Positions 8,551 to 17,424 are shown, numbered from the stretch's first letter. The stretch is 46,337 nucleotides of DNA from JAFDZV01 sp966128725 (GCA_966128725.1 CBHYLN010000024.1:1-46337), one strand, 5' to 3'. Notes: a model not told the origin generated them from the letters alone. Translations and numbers: made by a program.

Positions 8551-9627
8551 ATGAGCGAGAACCCGCACAGAGGATCGCACACGCCACCGCCTGACAGCAA
8601 AACGCATGATCTGGCCGGGTCGGGAGATATTCTCTATCAGATCTTCGAGTACGCGCCCGACGCGAAATTGGTGATCGACGCCAACGGCATAATTATCAAG
8701 GCGAACGAGCAGACGATGTCGATGTTCGGCTACACGCGCGAGGAGATGGTTGGGCGCCCTATCGAGTTGCTGATCCCGCAACGGTTCGCGCACCGGCATG
8801 TGGGCTACCGCGATGGCTATATCGCGGCTCCGCGCACACGGCCGATGGGCGCCGGGGTTGACCTGTTCGGCCTGCGCAAGGACTCCACGGAATTTCCCGT
8901 CGATATCATGTTAAGCCCGCTCGCCAACGAGCACGGCATATTGGTGCTGGCCGTGGTTCGCGACATCACCGAACGCAAACGGATCGAGGAGCAGGCCCGC
9001 CATGCACGCGAGATGCATATCAAGGAAATCCACCATCGAGTAAAGAACAATCTGCAGGTAATCTCCTCGCTTCTGTATCTGCAATCAACTCAGACAAATG
9101 ACCCGCATACACAGGCCACGCTGAAGGAAAGCCAGAGCCGGGTGAAATCCATTGCGTTGATCCACGAGAAGCTGTACCGCGCGCCCGCTGTAACGCGGCT
9201 GGACTTCGCCGCGTACATCGAGGATCTGGTGGCCGAGCTTGTTCGCACCTATCAGATCGCCAGCCGCTCGCTGAGTGTCGGCACCTCGGCCGAGGGCGTG
9301 CATCTGGAGGTGGACACGGCGATGCCATGCGGGCTGATCATCAACGAACTGGTCTCCAATGTCCTGAAGTACGCATTTCCCAACGAGAACAACGGCGAGC
9401 TCTCGGTGTTGATGACACCAATCGGCGAGAAGGAATTTCGCCTGGTGGTTCGCGATAACGGGATCGGCCTGCCGCAAGGGTTCGACTGGCGTTCGAGCAC
9501 ATCGCTTGGGCTGCGGCTGGTGGCCGACCTGGTACGGCAGCTCGACGGTACACTCGATGTGGTATCGGATCGTGGCACGATTGTGAACATCACATTCCAC
9601 GAACTTCACTACAAGGACCGGAGTTGA
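8551..9627 (+). CDS. PAS sensor histidine kinase (HisKA_2/HATPase)
   Basis: This 358-residue kinase is soluble: no membrane segment is visible. A PAS domain spans about residues 25-145 (DANGIIIKANEQTMSMFGYT, then the C-terminal VVRDITERK linker). A HisKA_2 domain follows with the phosphoacceptor motif EIHHRVKNNLQVISSLLYLQ (His162). The HATPase domain shows the N box (LIINELVSNVLKYAF), the DNGIGLP box and a short glycine box (TSLGLRLV). It ends three bases before the next gene, which begins with a receiver domain, so it probably phosphorylates that protein. ATG 8551 follows GAAGAGAG. An in-frame ATG at 8503 is a less likely start. Confidence 0.9.
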   Translation: MSENPHRGSHTPPPDSKTHDLAGSGDILYQIFEYAPDAKLVIDANGIIIKANEQTMSMFGYTREEMVGRPIELLIPQRFAHRHVGYRDGYIAAPRTRPMGAGVDLFGLRKDSTEFPVDIMLSPLANEHGILVLAVVRDITERKRIEEQARHAREMHIKEIHHRVKNNLQVISSLLYLQSTQTNDPHTQATLKESQSRVKSIALIHEKLYRAPAVTRLDFAAYIEDLVAELVRTYQIASRSLSVGTSAEGVHLEVDTAMPCGLIINELVSNVLKYAFPNENNGELSVLMTPIGEKEFRLVVRDNGIGLPQGFDWRSSTSLGLRLVADLVRQLDGTLDVVSDRGTIVNITFHELHYKDRS

Positions 9628-9630
9628 CCC

Positions 9631-12027
9631 ATGGAGCTCACAAGAATTCTTGTTGTCGATGATGAGATCATCATCGCGCGCGAGCTTGAAGCGCGACTGC
9701 AGGGCATGGGGTACGAGGTTTCGGCGATTGCCGCGACTGGCCCGGAAGCGGTTGCGTTGGCCGAGCGGATACAGCCCGACCTGGTGTTGATGGATATCGT
9801 GTTGAAGGGCGACATGGATGGGATCGAGGCCGCGACCGAAATCCGACGCACCAACGATGTGCCGGTGATTTACGTGACGGCGTACACCGATCGCCACACG
9901 CTGGAGCGCGCAAGGGTTACACAGCCGTTTGGCTACATCGTGAAGCCATTCTCCGAACGCGAGCTTCAGGCCAACATCGAGATGGCGCTGTATCGGCATC
10001 GCGTGGAACGCCGATTCCGACGGATGGAGCAATGGTTCACCGCCGCCACCAACGATATCGGCGAAGCGGTTATCGCGGCCGACCGCCACGGCAAGGTGAC
10101 GCAACTGAATCCCGCCGCCGAGGCGATCACGCGATGGACTCGGGCGGCCGCGATTGGCCGCCCGCTTGGCGATGTGCTGAGAATTGTGAGGCGAGCGAAT
10201 GGCACGCCGATAGCGTTGGAAGATGCCGCCGAGGGGCCGATGGTATGCCTGGCCGCCGAGACGTTTCTGATCGACCGTGCCGGGCAGAGTATCCCCACCG
10301 ATTGCACCGTGAGCAACCTTCGCGACGAAACGGGCCAGCCGGCGGGGATGGTTGCGGTGTTCCGCGACCTTACCGGACGTATGTACGGTGCGCTTTCGGC
10401 CATCAACAGCGATGTGGCCGCGGCCACGGCGCAGGCGCCTACCCTTGCCGACATGCTGCAGCAGTGTTCGGAATCGCTGGAGCGGCATTTGTACTTATCG
10501 CTTGCACGAATCTGGACTGTGAACACAACCGGCGACACGCTGCTGTTGAAGGGCAGCGCGGGCATGCATACAAACACCGAAGGCCGGAACAGCCAGATAC
10601 CGATAGGCCAGAACGAGATCGGCGAAGTTGCGCGCAACCGCAAACCGTATCACACGAACAGTGTTGCCACCAATGCGGCCATCGTGGACCACAACTGGGT
10701 GCGCCAAAGCGGATTGACATCGTTCTCGGCCTATCCCCTGCTGGTGGACGAACGCCTGGTTGGCGTGCTGGCGGTGTTCGGGCAACATCCGATGTCCGAC
10801 GGCATGCTCGAGGCGCTGGAATCGGTTGCCAATGCAATCGCTGTTGGCGTGGAACGGAAGCGGCTGGAGGAACAATTGCGCCACGCGCAACGCATGGAAG
10901 TGGTGGGCCAGTTGGCCGGGGGCATCGCGCACGATTTCAACAACCTGATGACCATTGTCTCCGGATGCAGCCAGATTCTGCTGGCAGGCGGCCGGCTGGC
11001 CCCGGACGAACGCGAGCTGGTGACGCAGATCGTGGACGCCGGCAACCGTGCCACGGCGCTCACGCGGCAATTGCTGGCGTTTGGCCGCAAACAGGTGCTG
11101 CACCCGCGCAGAATCAATATCAATACCCTGACCTCCGAACTGGAGCAGATGTTGCGCCGGCTGATTGGTGAACAGATCGTGCTTACCACGGTGCTTGCGC
11201 CGGACCTGGCGGAGGTAATGGCCGATCCGGGACAGATCGAGCAGGTATTGATGAACCTGGTGGTGAATTCGGCCGACGCCATGCCCGATGGTGGCAGGCT
11301 GACAATCGAAACGCGCAATGTTGTCCTGGATGACTCGGTGGCGCTGTCGCAAATGACCATAGTCCCCGGCAACTATACGATGCTGGCCGTGAGCGATACC
11401 GGCTGTGGCATGTCGCAAAACGTACTGGCCCATGTCTTTGAACCATTCTTCACGACCAAGGGAGCGGGACGCGGCACGGGGTTGGGGCTGGCAACGGTGT
11501 ACGGCATCGTGCGCCAGAGCGCCGGATACATCGGCATCTACAGCGAGCCGGGGATTGGCACAACGGTGAAGGTATATCTGCCAGCCACGGACGGCACGGC
11601 AACCGCACCAACGCAACGCACGGTTACCAGGGCGCAGGCATCGTCATCGTTCGGCGACGAAACGGTGCTGATCGTTGAGGACGAACCGGCCGTGCGCGCA
11701 ATCTCGCGCTATATCCTGCAGCAATGTGGATACTTCGTGCTGGAAGCCGCCGATACCGACGAAGCCCTGCTTGTGGCATCGCAACATCCGGGAAAAATCC
11801 ACATCATTGTTACCGACGTGGTGCTGCCAGGGGGCGGCGGCCGATTGCTCGCCGAGCGCATCGTGATATCGCGACCGGAAACCCGTGTGCTCTACATGTC
11901 CGGATATACCGACGACGCGGTAATCCGGCACGGTGTCCTGCAATCGGAGACGGCATTTATTCAGAAACCGTTCACGCCAAGCGGGCTTGCCCGAAAAGTC
12001 CGCGAAGTACTCGACAAACAGCCCTGA
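9631..12027 (+). CDS. Hybrid sensor kinase REC-PAS-GAF-HisKA-HATPase-REC
   Basis: This 798-residue soluble protein begins with a receiver domain (DDE at 10-12, phospho-Asp55, Lys105 in IVKPF). A PAS domain (about 130-250) and a GAF domain (about 260-415, ending in the VGVERKRLEEQL linker) follow. The HisKA domain contains GGIAHDFNN with His434. The HATPase domain has VNSADAMPDGG, DTGCGM and GRGTGLGL. A second receiver domain ends the protein, with phospho-Asp729 and IQKPF. The likely relay is the upstream kinase to REC1, control of this kinase, then REC2 and possibly an unlinked regulator. The three-base gap to the kinase gene indicates one operon. No output DNA-binding domain is present in either protein. 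Confidence 0.9.
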   Translation: MELTRILVVDDEIIIARELEARLQGMGYEVSAIAATGPEAVALAERIQPDLVLMDIVLKGDMDGIEAATEIRRTNDVPVIYVTAYTDRHTLERARVTQPFGYIVKPFSERELQANIEMALYRHRVERRFRRMEQWFTAATNDIGEAVIAADRHGKVTQLNPAAEAITRWTRAAAIGRPLGDVLRIVRRANGTPIALEDAAEGPMVCLAAETFLIDRAGQSIPTDCTVSNLRDETGQPAGMVAVFRDLTGRMYGALSAINSDVAAATAQAPTLADMLQQCSESLERHLYLSLARIWTVNTTGDTLLLKGSAGMHTNTEGRNSQIPIGQNEIGEVARNRKPYHTNSVATNAAIVDHNWVRQSGLTSFSAYPLLVDERLVGVLAVFGQHPMSDGMLEALESVANAIAVGVERKRLEEQLRHAQRMEVVGQLAGGIAHDFNNLMTIVSGCSQILLAGGRLAPDERELVTQIVDAGNRATALTRQLLAFGRKQVLHPRRININTLTSELEQMLRRLIGEQIVLTTVLAPDLAEVMADPGQIEQVLMNLVVNSADAMPDGGRLTIETRNVVLDDSVALSQMTIVPGNYTMLAVSDTGCGMSQNVLAHVFEPFFTTKGAGRGTGLGLATVYGIVRQSAGYIGIYSEPGIGTTVKVYLPATDGTATAPTQRTVTRAQASSSFGDETVLIVEDEPAVRAISRYILQQCGYFVLEAADTDEALLVASQHPGKIHIIVTDVVLPGGGGRLLAERIVISRPETRVLYMSGYTDDAVIRHGVLQSETAFIQKPFTPSGLARKVREVLDKQP

Positions 12028-12106
12028 GCCACGTCCATCGTTCGGCGAGCATGGCACGGCGCCCAACATCGAGGCAAATCAGAATCAACAGAGGAAGCAA
12101 TACTTC

Positions 12107-12622
12107 ATGTTCGAACAGCGACCAGCAGAATCGGAATACGCGCCCTACTATAACGGGTATATCACGCTTGCCGGCAACGGCGACATACGCCGGGAATTAC
12201 GCGAACAAATCGACGAAATGGCCGGGCTGTTCGGCGGCCTCGGCGAGGAAATGGCATTGCATCGATACGCCCCCGGCAAATGGAGCATCAAGGAACTGGT
12301 AGGCCATATGGCCGACGGCGAACAAATCTTCGGATATCGTGCGCTCCGGATTTCCCGGAATGACCCAACGCCCCTGGCCGGATTCGATGAGGACGCCTAT
12401 GTGATCGCGGCCGGGTTCGACAGGATCCCCATTGCCGATCTGGTGGAGGCGTGGGCCGCGGCTCGCCGATCCAACCTCTGCCTGTTCGAACAGCTCGACC
12501 CCGCGGCATGGAGCCGAACAGGCGTCGCGAACGGGAATCCGATCTCCGTTCGCGCGATCGCATATATCTGCGCCGGCCATGCAACGCATCACATGAATGT
12601 TGTTCGCCAGCGCTACTTGTAA
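12107..12622 (+). CDS. DinB-like (DinB_2) protein
   Basis: This 171-residue protein matches the DinB/YfiT-like four-helix family. WSIKELVGHMADGE (about 64-77) carries the first metal-ligand His, and GHATHHMNVV near the C terminus carries the other two. Members bind a divalent metal. Many act as thiol-dependent S-transferases, but for most the substrate is unknown, and this is true here. GAGGAAG lies nine bases before ATG 12107. It follows the hybrid kinase by 79 bases and could be co-transcribed. A GC-rich hairpin about 35 bases after the stop may end transcription. Confidence 0.8.
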   Translation: MFEQRPAESEYAPYYNGYITLAGNGDIRRELREQIDEMAGLFGGLGEEMALHRYAPGKWSIKELVGHMADGEQIFGYRALRISRNDPTPLAGFDEDAYVIAAGFDRIPIADLVEAWAAARRSNLCLFEQLDPAAWSRTGVANGNPISVRAIAYICAGHATHHMNVVRQRYL

Positions 12623-12657
12623 ATGCGTAGAACGCCTGGCCAACACCATGCGGATGC

Positions 12658-12682
12658 CGCGCTCCGTGAATTTCGGAGCGCG
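12658..12682 (+). terminator. Hairpin after the DinB-like gene
   Basis: CGCGCTCCG (12658-12666) and CGGAGCGCG (12674-12682) form a perfect nine-base-pair stem with a seven-base loop TGAATTT. There is no T run after it, so termination is possible but not certain. A second stem lies 40 bases downstream. Confidence 0.4.
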
Positions 12683-12720
12683 CTGAATGGGTCATGAACG
12701 CAACGCATTGCACGGACGAA

Positions 12721-12747
12721 CGCGCCACAGGCCTCGATCGTGGCGCG
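12721..12747. repeat. 8-bp inverted repeat upstream of the response regulator
   Basis: CGCGCCAC (12721-12728) and GTGGCGCG (12740-12747) are perfectly complementary with an 11-base spacer. It lies about 55 bases before the OmpR-type regulator gene and might be an autoregulatory site or part of a terminator pair with 12658-12682. Confidence 0.35.
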
Positions 12748-12799
12748 CCACAGACGCAACGAATGCAGTGCGAAGAATTCATATTAAATATCGAACGAC

Positions 12800-13492
12800 A
12801 TGCGAATACTGATTATTGAGGACGAACCGGATATCGCGAACATCGTACGGCATCAGCTTGCCACCAACGGCTACAATGTGGATATCGCGATCGACGGCCG
12901 CACGGGCGAGGATCTGGCATGGAGCAACGACTACGATGTCATCATCATGGACGTGATGCTTCCGGGCGTCAACGGGCGCGAACTGTGCCGATCGCTTCGG
13001 CGCGAGGGGCTTGCAACGCCAATCCTGATGCTCACCGCGCTGGACACGGTGGACGACATTGTTGCCGGTCTGGACCACGGGGCCGACGACTATCTTGCAA
13101 AGCCGTTCGATCTGCATGTGTTGCTGGCGCGCGTGCGTGCGCTTGCGCGCCGGCGAGCTGAACAACGGACGGCCGAGATTCAAGTTGCCGATCTGATAAT
13201 CGACACGGCAACACGGTCGGTGATGCGCGCCGGCCAACAGATCCACCTTACCGCGAAAGTGTACGCGCTGCTGGAGTATCTGGCGATGCACCGCGGCCGC
13301 ATCGTGCAACGCGATGCAATCGTGGAGCATATCTGGGACAGTGATTTCGATTCGCGATCGAACGTGATCGAATCACTGGTGCACAGCCTTCGCACCCGGG
13401 TGGACAGGGGCCACCAGGTGCAACTGATCCACACGGTACGCGGGGTGGGATATTTGCTGGACGAAAACCCACCCGGATGGTCGCGGGCCTGA
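12800..13492 (+). CDS. OmpR/PhoB-family response regulator
   Basis: This 230-residue protein has an N-terminal receiver domain (EDE at 7-9, phospho-Asp51 in VIIMDVMLPG, Lys about 101 in YLAKPFD). A C-terminal winged-helix DNA-binding domain follows (about 125-222), ending in the family signature LIHTVRGVGYLL. It acts as a phosphorylation-dependent transcription factor. No kinase gene follows it. The phosphorelay operon about 0.8 kb upstream has two kinases without an output domain and is a plausible partner, but this is inference. No clear ribosome site precedes ATG 12800, where the sequence is AT-rich. Confidence 0.9.
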   Translation: MRILIIEDEPDIANIVRHQLATNGYNVDIAIDGRTGEDLAWSNDYDVIIMDVMLPGVNGRELCRSLRREGLATPILMLTALDTVDDIVAGLDHGADDYLAKPFDLHVLLARVRALARRRAEQRTAEIQVADLIIDTATRSVMRAGQQIHLTAKVYALLEYLAMHRGRIVQRDAIVEHIWDSDFDSRSNVIESLVHSLRTRVDRGHQVQLIHTVRGVGYLLDENPPGWSRA

Positions 13493-13654
13493 CTATTCAG
13501 GTATACCGTCGCTCCACAGGAAAGATGTACGCTCCGAATTTGTTACAACCTCATGTTCGGCTCATACTGGCATCGTAGGTTTGTACCGTTCACGCGCGGC
13601 AATGCAACCCCAATGCATTTGGCGCACGGAGTTTCCCGGAACTGTAGCAGTGGA

Positions 13655-13855
13655 TCATTGATGTGCCAGCTTGAGGGCCATGTCCAGATGGTCAGGTGGC
13701 GAAATGGCGCATAGGAAGCAGGCCCCCGCAGCCTCATGAAAACCAACATTCCCGCGGTTCGATGTCCAGTCGACCGGCGGCAACAGCTCCGAGGCATCGT
13801 ACGACTGTCGAATTCCAGTTTCTCCCTCAGGTTCAGCACTATCGACAGTCAGCAT
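13655..13855 (-). CDS. Small acidic ORFan with a strong ribosome site
   Basis: This 66-residue frame is led by AAGGAG four bases before ATG 13855, the best ribosome site in this part of the window. The first half is acidic and polar (EPEGETGIRQSYDASELLPP) and the second half holds AGACFLCAISPP with two cysteines three apart. No family is recognised and there is no signal peptide. The size and the acidic-leader/Cys-core layout recall peptide precursors, but no modifying enzyme is nearby, so that is only an analogy. It is encoded opposite to the regulator gene that ends at 13492. Confidence 0.5.
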   Translation of the reverse strand: MLTVDSAEPEGETGIRQSYDASELLPPVDWTSNRGNVGFHEAAGACFLCAISPPDHLDMALKLAHQ

Positions 13856-13929
13856 GTAACTCCTTCCCCGGCCACGGTGAACGGCATTGCATCGTCCCTC
13901 ACATCTCCCCGCTCGGTGCGATACTATTA

Positions 13930-13966
13930 ACGCCCCGCCCAATCTCTTCACGGGCGGGGCGTTTTT
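13930..13966 (+). terminator. Strong intrinsic terminator
   Basis: ACGCCCCGCCC (13930-13940) pairs perfectly with GGGCGGGGCGT (13952-13962) around an 11-base loop and is followed directly by TTTTTA. The orientation is rightward. The nearest rightward gene ends 440 bases upstream, with a leftward small gene between them. It may end a long transcript of the response regulator or shield this region. Confidence 0.8.
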
Positions 13967-14410
13967 ATTGCCATCGCCGAGAAGCGCATTGCCGTGAGCA
14001 ACGAGGCGCTGCCAGCGAGACCCGCATCCGGCCCCTGCGGCCATAGTTGGATCGCAGCAACACCCAACCGCGAGGCCCGCAGCCTGTTCGCAAACCGGAT
14101 CCGCGCACAGCATACCGGATATCGCGAACACCATCATACGCCTGCGACGCGCGTGGAACGCTGCAAGTACACCCCACCAACGAAAGATGTTGTCACTCAG
14201 ATTGGGATCATGTTCGGCCCGTAGCTTTGTATCGGTGACGCAATCAACCAGTCACACTGGCAATTCCCTATGCGTCGCTGATGTCCTGCCGGCGGAACGA
14301 TCCCGCCCCCGCGAACGGTGATGATACGGTGGCCTGCTACGACCATCGCTTCGCCCAAACCGGATCACGGGGTTGGGTTCGCGCAAAACGTCCCTCACGC
14401 AATGCGCGAC

Positions 14411-14576
14411 GATCACAGCCAGCCTCCCTCATGGTTGTGATCCCCTCTCTCTCTCCCGGCAGGACTGGCGGTTTCCGTGGACCGAGTGGTAAGCGCCCCG
14501 GATGGGGATGCCGGTTCTGCGGATCTATACATCGGCGCACGGCAATGCCCCTCAGGTTGCCGTGCGCCGATCTTTT
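14411..14576 (+). ncRNA. Candidate structured RNA ending in an intrinsic terminator
   Basis: Consecutive paired elements precede a strong terminator. GATCACA (14411-14417) pairs with TGTGATC (14436-14442), and CCGGCA (14456-14461) with TGCCGG (14509-14514). Inside the latter, CCCC (14496-14499) pairs with GGGG (14504-14507). The terminator stem 14531-14571 follows. No protein frame fits. The 5' end is unknown; a TAGCTTTG at 14222-14229 is compatible with a Bacteroidota-type -7 box but is weak evidence. It lacks the signatures of RNase P RNA, tmRNA, SRP RNA or any riboswitch I could test by eye. Confidence 0.35.
14531..14576 (+). terminator. Very strong intrinsic terminator
   Basis: A perfect 15-base-pair stem (14531-14545 with 14557-14571, arm starting ATCGGCGCACGG) has an 11-base loop and is followed by CTTTTC. 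It faces rightward. No rightward protein gene ends nearby, which is the main argument for a non-coding transcript upstream. Confidence 0.85.
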
Positions 14577-14932
14577 CTTCCGCCCTGTTGTGTTGCACAC
14601 AACCGGCATGCATGCCGTGGTAATACGCGATGCTCTGGTCGATTCAACTTCCAGCGGGAGCCCGCAATGGATACCGACCCATTGCGTGCCCCCATTGATG
14701 TTCGCGGTCGGGATATCACATGCTGGGGCCGGCCTCAATGTCCAAATCGCCATTGCTGAACCCTCTTTCCTGATAGGCATACCGGATCGATGTGCGTGGC
14801 ACATCCCGCTTCATCCGCCTGGCCAGTTCGTGGCACATGACAGCACACTGGCAATCACGCACACCCCACCGTTGATGCTCCGCAGCACACATCCCCCACA
14901 AACCTTTTCTACACGATTGTCCCGAGGTGATA

Positions 14933-15319
14933 ATGAAGGATTCAACAACGCGGTTCGGTTTTGCCATAACGCTGATCGGAATGGCAATGATTGCGTTCGC
15001 CGGCGGCCTGCGTGCGCAACAGACACGGGGCCCACTGACGATATTCAACAACACCACGTGTTACGTTGCAATCTGCGATGCCAGCGGCCTTACGTGCGTA
15101 CGGGTTCCGCCCGGCACGGGCTCAACAACGATACTGTGCAATACCACCGCCATCGCCGTGCGCACATGCGGCAACGATGTGCTGATTCCGTTGGGCGGTT
15201 GCGCCCAGAACGTGGCAGTGGAAGGCTGCTGCGCCGATGTCTGCTTCTCGCCCGGCATCGTGGGCTGCACATTTATCGTCACGGTGAATCCAGCCGCCGG
15301 CCCCTGCCCCTGTCCATAA
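14933..15319 (+). CDS. Small secreted cysteine-rich protein
   Basis: This 128-residue product has a clear signal peptide (Lys at 2, hydrophobic stretch about 9-26, then LRAQQ). The mature part contains about a dozen cysteines, including CCADVC and the C-terminal CPCP, so it is probably disulfide-rich and exported. GAGGTGAT lies directly upstream and selects ATG 14933. The signal peptide, Cys content and final Cys-Pro are shared with the product of 22961-23431, so the two may belong to one lineage-specific family. No function is known. Confidence 0.65.
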   Translation: MKDSTTRFGFAITLIGMAMIAFAGGLRAQQTRGPLTIFNNTTCYVAICDASGLTCVRVPPGTGSTTILCNTTAIAVRTCGNDVLIPLGGCAQNVAVEGCCADVCFSPGIVGCTFIVTVNPAAGPCPCP

Positions 15320-15644
15320 GCAGTCTGGCGGTACCGGAGCACCACCGATACCACTCCGCGCCTGTCGCCGCCGGCGTTCGATATCACCCGCGAGCGCCGG
15401 CGGGCGCGACGGTTATGCCTGCACCAGGCAAGGCGCCAGGCGCCTGGGTCGGCTGTGGATATCGTGACGATATCCGCATCACCACTTTGCCGCCACATAT
15501 CGATGCGATGGCGGTTATCCCACCGCGAACACTGTAAGGCCAGCCTCCCGGGCATCAACCGCACTCCCTGGCGTGCGCCTGGTTCTTCGTACATTTCCGC
15601 CTTCGTACGCCAGACCAATACACAACAACAAACACCCGATCAAC
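15320..15644. other. Non-coding stretch with adjacent palindromes
   Basis: There is no gene. Two dyads lie close together: AGGCGCC-A-GGCGCCT at about 15430-15444, and GGATATCG-TGA-CGATATCC at 15457-15475. They precede the DUF6817-type gene by roughly 170 bases and could be regulator sites. Confidence 0.4.
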
Positions 15645-16232
15645 GTGAGCAATCGCCCAAGCCATGCCGAGTTCCTGAACCGCCTTGCCGTTGAGCAACG
15701 CGGCCACAGCGGCGGAAGCCTTCTGGCACACCTGACCGCGGTACGGGATATTCTTGTTCGATGGGGTGCGCGAACCGAGCTTGCCATTGCCGGCCTGTAC
15801 CATTCGGTATACGGCACCGAAAGTTATCAACGGGTTTCGCTGGACCCTTCCTTGCGCGACCTGCTTCGCGAGCAGATCGGCACCGAAGCCGAGCGCCTCG
15901 TGTTCTACTTCGGCGCCATGCGGAAGCAATCATTCTACGACAACCTTACCGGAGACAACACCGGGCCACACACGATTCAATGTCGCCTGAGTGATGCAAC
16001 CCATACGTTGAGCGAGCAGGAGTTCGCCGATCTGTGCGAGCTGACGGTGGCCAACTGGCTGGAACAACGGCCGCGAGCACCGTTGGAACGTCGGTTCGTG
16101 CGCCCCGAGGAATTCCGGGCAATGCAGTCCTGGTTATCGGCCGGGGCATGGGAGGTTGTGGCAGCCGCGTACGGCTTTGAGGGAGCGCCCGATGAGAACG
16201 CCGGACAAAAACAAACGGATCGCTCTTCGTAG
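15645..16232 (+). CDS. DUF6817-like (HD-type) protein
   Basis: This roughly 195-residue protein contains HSGGSLLAHLTAVRDILVRWG followed by AGLYHSVYGTE. That spacing of His residues and the HS-x-YGT motif is typical of the uncharacterised DUF6817 family, which looks like a degenerate HD metal-site fold. The substrate is unknown. There is no signal peptide. The start is uncertain: GTG 15645 is used because the conserved part begins just after it, a GTG at 15573 would add 24 residues, and neither has a ribosome site. The last 15 residues are polar and probably disordered. Confidence 0.65.
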   Translation: MSNRPSHAEFLNRLAVEQRGHSGGSLLAHLTAVRDILVRWGARTELAIAGLYHSVYGTESYQRVSLDPSLRDLLREQIGTEAERLVFYFGAMRKQSFYDNLTGDNTGPHTIQCRLSDATHTLSEQEFADLCELTVANWLEQRPRAPLERRFVRPEEFRAMQSWLSAGAWEVVAAAYGFEGAPDENAGQKQTDRSS

Positions 16233-16344
16233 ATTCGCCGGCGCGGCGACCACATCCGGGCCGCCAACATCCCGATCACCCCATCTGGATGCCCTGGGCA
16301 TCACTTCGGAACACTGTTGTCCCGCGGACCGGATCCGCATCATC

Positions 16345-17340
16345 ATGTGCTGTGTTATGCTCCGCATTCTCGCCCGTGTATTGCCGCTTCTGGCGGCTGC
16401 CCTGCTGGCACCACTGCATACCGCAACGGCCGACGAGCCCCATCCCCATCCGGACACATGCCGCGTGGGCGTGTACATCCTCTCGGTATTCGATCTGGAT
16501 TACCCGCACAACGCGTTCTCGGCCGATTTCTGGATGTGGTTCCTGTACTCGGCCGACAGCCTGAATCCCCTGGAATCGGTGGAGATCTCCAACGCAAAAA
16601 GCAGCACGTTTCAGAATGGCTCCACCGAGAAGAAGGGCGGCGTGTATTGGGCCGCGCAGAAATGCAAGGCAACGATGAGCCAGAACTGGGACATCGCGAA
16701 TTTCCCGTTCGACCATCAGGTGTTGCGCATCGCGATGGAGGATGCCGACCGCGACACATCCGATCTGGTGTATCTCCCCGACACCGCGCAAAGCCGTCTG
16801 GACCCCCGCGTAAAGCTGGACGGTTGGAGGATCTCGAAGCTGCGATTTGTACGGCAGGATGCCCGATACGGCACCAACTACGGCGATCCGGAGCTGGCGT
16901 CGGCAAGCACGTACCCCTCGGTGGTGGCCTACGTGGAGCTTACACGCGACGGCCTGGGGCTGTTCATGAAGCTGTTCGCCGGTGTGTATGTGGCGTTCGC
17001 GATCTGCATGACGGTGTTCTTCTTCGGTCCGGAGGCGGTGGAGCCACGCTTTGGCCTGTTGGTTGGCGCGCTGTTCGCGGCGGTGGCGAACAAGTACATC
17101 GTGGATTCCTTCCTGCCGATGTCCGTGCGATTTACGCTGGTTGACCGCATCCACGTGATCACCTTCATCTACATCCTGCTGGCGGTGGCCGTTGCGGTTG
17201 TGGTGATGAATCTCTATCGCAAATCGCCCGACGACGCAAGGTTCGCAAAGCTCAGCCACCGGATCGACCGGCTTGCATTCTGGGTTCTGCTGGCAACGTA
17301 CGCGGCCATCAACGCGTTCTACATCATCGGCGCACAATAA
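16345..17340 (+). CDS. Pentameric ligand-gated ion channel homologue
   Basis: This roughly 331-residue protein has a signal peptide (RILARVLPLLAAALLAPL) and a beta-rich extracellular domain. The domain includes the family block WDIANFPFDHQVLRIAMED, the equivalent of the FPFD loop of Cys-loop receptors. Four membrane segments follow: about 215-238 (M1, MKLFAGVYVAFAICMTVFFF), M2 starting at RFGLLVGALFA, M3 (VITFIYILLAVAVAVVV) and M4 at the C terminus (LAFWVLLATYAAINAFYII). Prokaryotic relatives such as GLIC and ELIC form cation channels gated by protons or amines. The ligand here is unknown. A start at ATG 16357 is equally possible and would remove only four residues. Confidence 0.75.
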   Translation: MCCVMLRILARVLPLLAAALLAPLHTATADEPHPHPDTCRVGVYILSVFDLDYPHNAFSADFWMWFLYSADSLNPLESVEISNAKSSTFQNGSTEKKGGVYWAAQKCKATMSQNWDIANFPFDHQVLRIAMEDADRDTSDLVYLPDTAQSRLDPRVKLDGWRISKLRFVRQDARYGTNYGDPELASASTYPSVVAYVELTRDGLGLFMKLFAGVYVAFAICMTVFFFGPEAVEPRFGLLVGALFAAVANKYIVDSFLPMSVRFTLVDRIHVITFIYILLAVAVAVVVMNLYRKSPDDARFAKLSHRIDRLAFWVLLATYAAINAFYIIGAQ

Positions 17341-17424
17341 CAGCCTGAGGGCCAGTAGATATTTCAACAGGCTGATAACGCGCCGCGCGCCGGTTGGCCC
17401 TGGCGCACGGCGCGGTGCCGTGGA

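Larger units (their letters stand above)
13856..14932. other. 1.1-kb gene-poor stretch with two terminators and RNA-like folding
   Basis: There is no convincing protein gene. It contains two canonical rightward intrinsic terminators (13930-13966 and 14531-14576), a run of inverted repeats between 14411 and 14514, and a 14-bp palindrome CGGCATGCATGCCG at 14604-14617. Since no rightward protein gene lies between the two terminators, at least one probably ends a non-coding transcript. Confidence 0.5.

Noticed and set aside
13736..13930. 64-codon rightward frame ending at the 13930 terminator
   Set aside because: Its stop position fits the terminator, but it has no ribosome site and is antisense to the better-supported leftward small gene.
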